From positions 1-29,092 of IMG/VR virus record IMGVR_UViG_3300000101_000103: a stretch of DNA of 29,092 nucleotides; one strand, given 5' to 3'. Shown here piece after piece: positions 27,755 to 29,092 of the stretch. Position 1 is the stretch's first letter. Every line of letters starts with the position of its first letter. The notes under the pieces are model-generated. The model did not search any database, was not told the origin of the DNA, and worked only from the letters and a program-made list of their open reading frames with translations. Source of the stretch: a virus. A program made the translations under genes and the position numbers.

Positions 27755-27991
27755 CTATTTCACTAAATTTTTAGCAATTATAAGCCCAATTAATCCACCA
27801 GATGCAGCACCAAAAGAATAAATAAACCTATCTTTTTGACTTCCAAATGCTACCTTTTTGACGTTAAACGACCAAATAAAAGAGATTAAAAATGAGCAAA
27901 TGAAAACTAACTCAAATCTGCTTTTGCTGATAAAGTAAGTGTTCAATGCTACAAAAAACACTTGCATAAATCCAGTTAGAAATAAATTCAT
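27755..27991 (-). CDS. Small membrane protein, 78 residues
   Basis: Starts MNLFLTGFMQVFFVALNTYF from the ATG at 27991, 2 nt after the lipoprotein stop; an in-frame TTG three codons further upstream is less likely. Three hydrophobic segments: FLTGFMQVFFVALNTYF, LVFICSFLISFIWSF and IYSFGAASGGLIGLIIA. The pattern SKSRFELVF and NVKKVAFGSQKDRFIYSFGA is shared by many Bacteroidota phage proteins of this size. Function unknown, probably in the early unit with the lipoprotein. Confidence 0.65.
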   Translation of the reverse strand: MNLFLTGFMQVFFVALNTYFISKSRFELVFICSFLISFIWSFNVKKVAFGSQKDRFIYSFGAASGGLIGLIIAKNLVK

Positions 27992-27993
27992 AA

Positions 27994-28239
27994 TTACCAA
28001 CTATCTACATTTGTTATACAAACTTTCTCGCCTATGTAGGCTTGCATCCAGACATCGCCATCAATGCAGAAGTAGTCCTTGTTCTTGGAGCAGTTGTTAC
28101 GGAGTTCTACCCAATAACAATTTCCATCAATTCCATCACTTACTACCGTACCGCAGTTGCAATCTCGGTTATAGTTAACCGTTTCCTTTTCGCAGCTCAT
28201 TAATCCAAGTAGGAAGGCTGCTATTATTAGTTTTTTCAT
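27994..28239 (-). CDS. Small cysteine-rich lipoprotein
   Basis: 81 residues. MKKLIIAAFLLGLMSCEKET is a lipoprotein signal with Cys16. The mature part has paired cysteines in RDCNCGTVV, GNCYWVELRNNCSK, DYFCIDG and KVCITN, so disulphide bonds in the periplasm or on the surface are likely. Phage-encoded lipoproteins expressed early often block superinfection; that role is inferred only from type and position, together with the adjacent membrane protein. Confidence 0.65.
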   Translation of the reverse strand: MKKLIIAAFLLGLMSCEKETVNYNRDCNCGTVVSDGIDGNCYWVELRNNCSKNKDYFCIDGDVWMQAYIGEKVCITNVDSW

Positions 28240-28905
28240 TTAAAATAATTTAAGTTGTTTTTTATGGTCTTCAAGTCTTTTCATTGCGGCATCGTAGTAC
28301 TCCTTATCTAACTCGCAAGCGGTAAGGTCAAAGCCTAAGTTGTGACAAGCAATGGCTATGCTACCGCTGCCTAAATGTGTATCGAGTATTTTGTCGCCAT
28401 CTTTGGCGTAGTTAATTAAAAGCCATTCGTATAGTTTAACAGGTTTTTCTGTTGGATGTATTTTCTTTTGTTTTTGTGGATTGTTTAAATATCCGAAGCC
28501 AATCCAATCGTATGTAAATTTTCTCAATATACAATCAAAAGAAGTATAAGCTAATTCGCCATCGGAATAGTTTTTATTATTCGCATTTGTTATTTTTTTA
28601 TCCCAATATATCCAACCCTTTTTTGCAGGTAATAAATCAGCAAAATAATTACCACCCCAAATTACTTGATTTTTAGACACTCTTTGCAATTCTGTAAAGT
28701 ATTCTAAAGACGGTCTTTCACTATCCCATTCTTTCTTAATATGATGTTGTTTATTAGAAAATGTACTTGCTTTTCCACTTTTCCCTTTTACGGTTGTATT
28801 ACCGTCAAAACCAATCCCATAAGGAGGGTCTACAATAGCCAAGTCAAAATACCCATCGGGGTAGCGTGCCATCAGCTCCATATTGTCCTCATTGGTTATT
28901 GTCAT
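28240..28905 (-). CDS. DNA adenine-N6 / cytosine-N4 methyltransferase
   Basis: 221 residues. DLAIVDPPYGIGFDGN has catalytic motif IV DPPY at 26-29; KNQVIWGGNYFADLLP and GWIYWDK follow; HPTEKPVKLYEWLL (150-163) is motif X/I-adjacent; ILDTHLGSGSIAIACHNLGF (173-192) is the SAM-binding motif I. Motif IV before motif I is the beta-class order. DPPY usually methylates adenine. It probably protects phage DNA from restriction and with two Mom-family genes gives three DNA-modification candidates. It overlaps the upstream gene by 4 nt. Confidence 0.8.
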   Translation of the reverse strand: MTITNEDNMELMARYPDGYFDLAIVDPPYGIGFDGNTTVKGKSGKASTFSNKQHHIKKEWDSERPSLEYFTELQRVSKNQVIWGGNYFADLLPAKKGWIYWDKKITNANNKNYSDGELAYTSFDCILRKFTYDWIGFGYLNNPQKQKKIHPTEKPVKLYEWLLINYAKDGDKILDTHLGSGSIAIACHNLGFDLTACELDKEYYDAAMKRLEDHKKQLKLF

Positions 28906-29092
28906 TTCTTTAATTCTTCTATTTCAATGTTGTCTATTAGTTTGCTGAACTGCTGCACCATCTCGTCATTCACAACTGGAGCTAGTTCTTTGTGCTTCTC
29001 AATCTCTTTAAATGAGTTTTGTGCAAAGCCTTCAATGGTTCTTACCGCTTTCTTAATGGAGTTGGTTGCGTTCATCTCGTCTAGTAACGGGA
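28902..29092 (-). CDS. Partial hypothetical protein, cut by right edge
   Basis: TGA at 28902-28904 overlaps the methyltransferase ATG. The frame is open to the right edge. An ATG at 29075 gives 58 residues (MNATNSIKKAVRTIEGFAQN at the start; NIEIEELKK at the end), but the frame stays open upstream (PLLDE), so the true start may be outside. Helical, not recognised. Confidence 0.55.
   Translation of the reverse strand, partial: PLLDEMNATNSIKKAVRTIEGFAQNSFKEIEKHKELAPVVNDEMVQQFSKLIDNIEIEELKK

Noticed and set aside
1-29092. CRISPR array, insertion sequence or integrase
   Set aside because: No spaced direct repeats of CRISPR type, and no transposase or integrase reading frame was found. The prophage or lytic state therefore stays open.

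Overview
The window is a large part of a tailed-phage or prophage genome from a Bacteroidota host. The evidence is low GC, promoters of the TAnnTTTG type (mostly TATATTTG), weak Shine-Dalgarno signals, and a full set of siphovirus-like head, tail, packaging, replication and lysis genes in families common in Bacteroidota phages. No integrase lies in the window, so temperate or lytic life cannot be decided. Both edges cut genes.

Layout. Positions 1-444 hold a cut gene and a small helix-turn-helix protein, both leftward. Positions 489-2986 form a rightward accessory block: three overlapping small genes (lipoprotein, unknown, coiled-coil membrane protein), then a Mom-family DNA-modification gene and three small genes. 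Four genes in this block end with a TAA stop embedded in a related element. Three of the four elements are followed by an inverted repeat, as in integron attC sites. From 3034 to the right edge nearly everything is leftward. Read in the direction of transcription (right to left) the order is: adenine methyltransferase, lipoprotein, membrane protein, a control region, replication initiator with iterons, DnaB-like helicase, small early genes, an AP2/HNH pair, a sigma-factor/glycosyltransferase fusion, ParB-like protein, a second Mom-family gene, terminase subunits, tail assembly chaperone with a -1 frameshift, minor head-tail protein, SAM methyltransferase, two tail-tip genes, tape measure, protease, scaffold, major capsid, tail tube-like protein, portal, connectors, lectin-like receptor-binding candidate, small membrane proteins, and a frameshifted M15 endolysin. 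A tRNA-Gly(TCC)-like gene lies on the opposite strand and overlaps the 3' end of the second Mom gene.

Regulation. Two promoter-like classes are visible. TATATTTG sites precede early, regulatory, tRNA and small-RNA units, and several sit so close to the start codon that the transcript would be leaderless. A different conserved octamer, GGTACATT, lies 6-8 nt before the start codon of five structural-gene units. The phage encodes a sigma-70-like domain (N-terminus of the 477-residue fusion) that could read this second class; that link is inference. The leader of the replication gene has three CGTGCARCA operators, each four bases after a TTTR.

The main candidates for something new are the attC-like cassette series carrying a Mom-type gene, the sigma-glycosyltransferase fusion, the GGTACATT class, and a pair of tandem promoter-terminator units at 17602-17766 that look like small RNAs.
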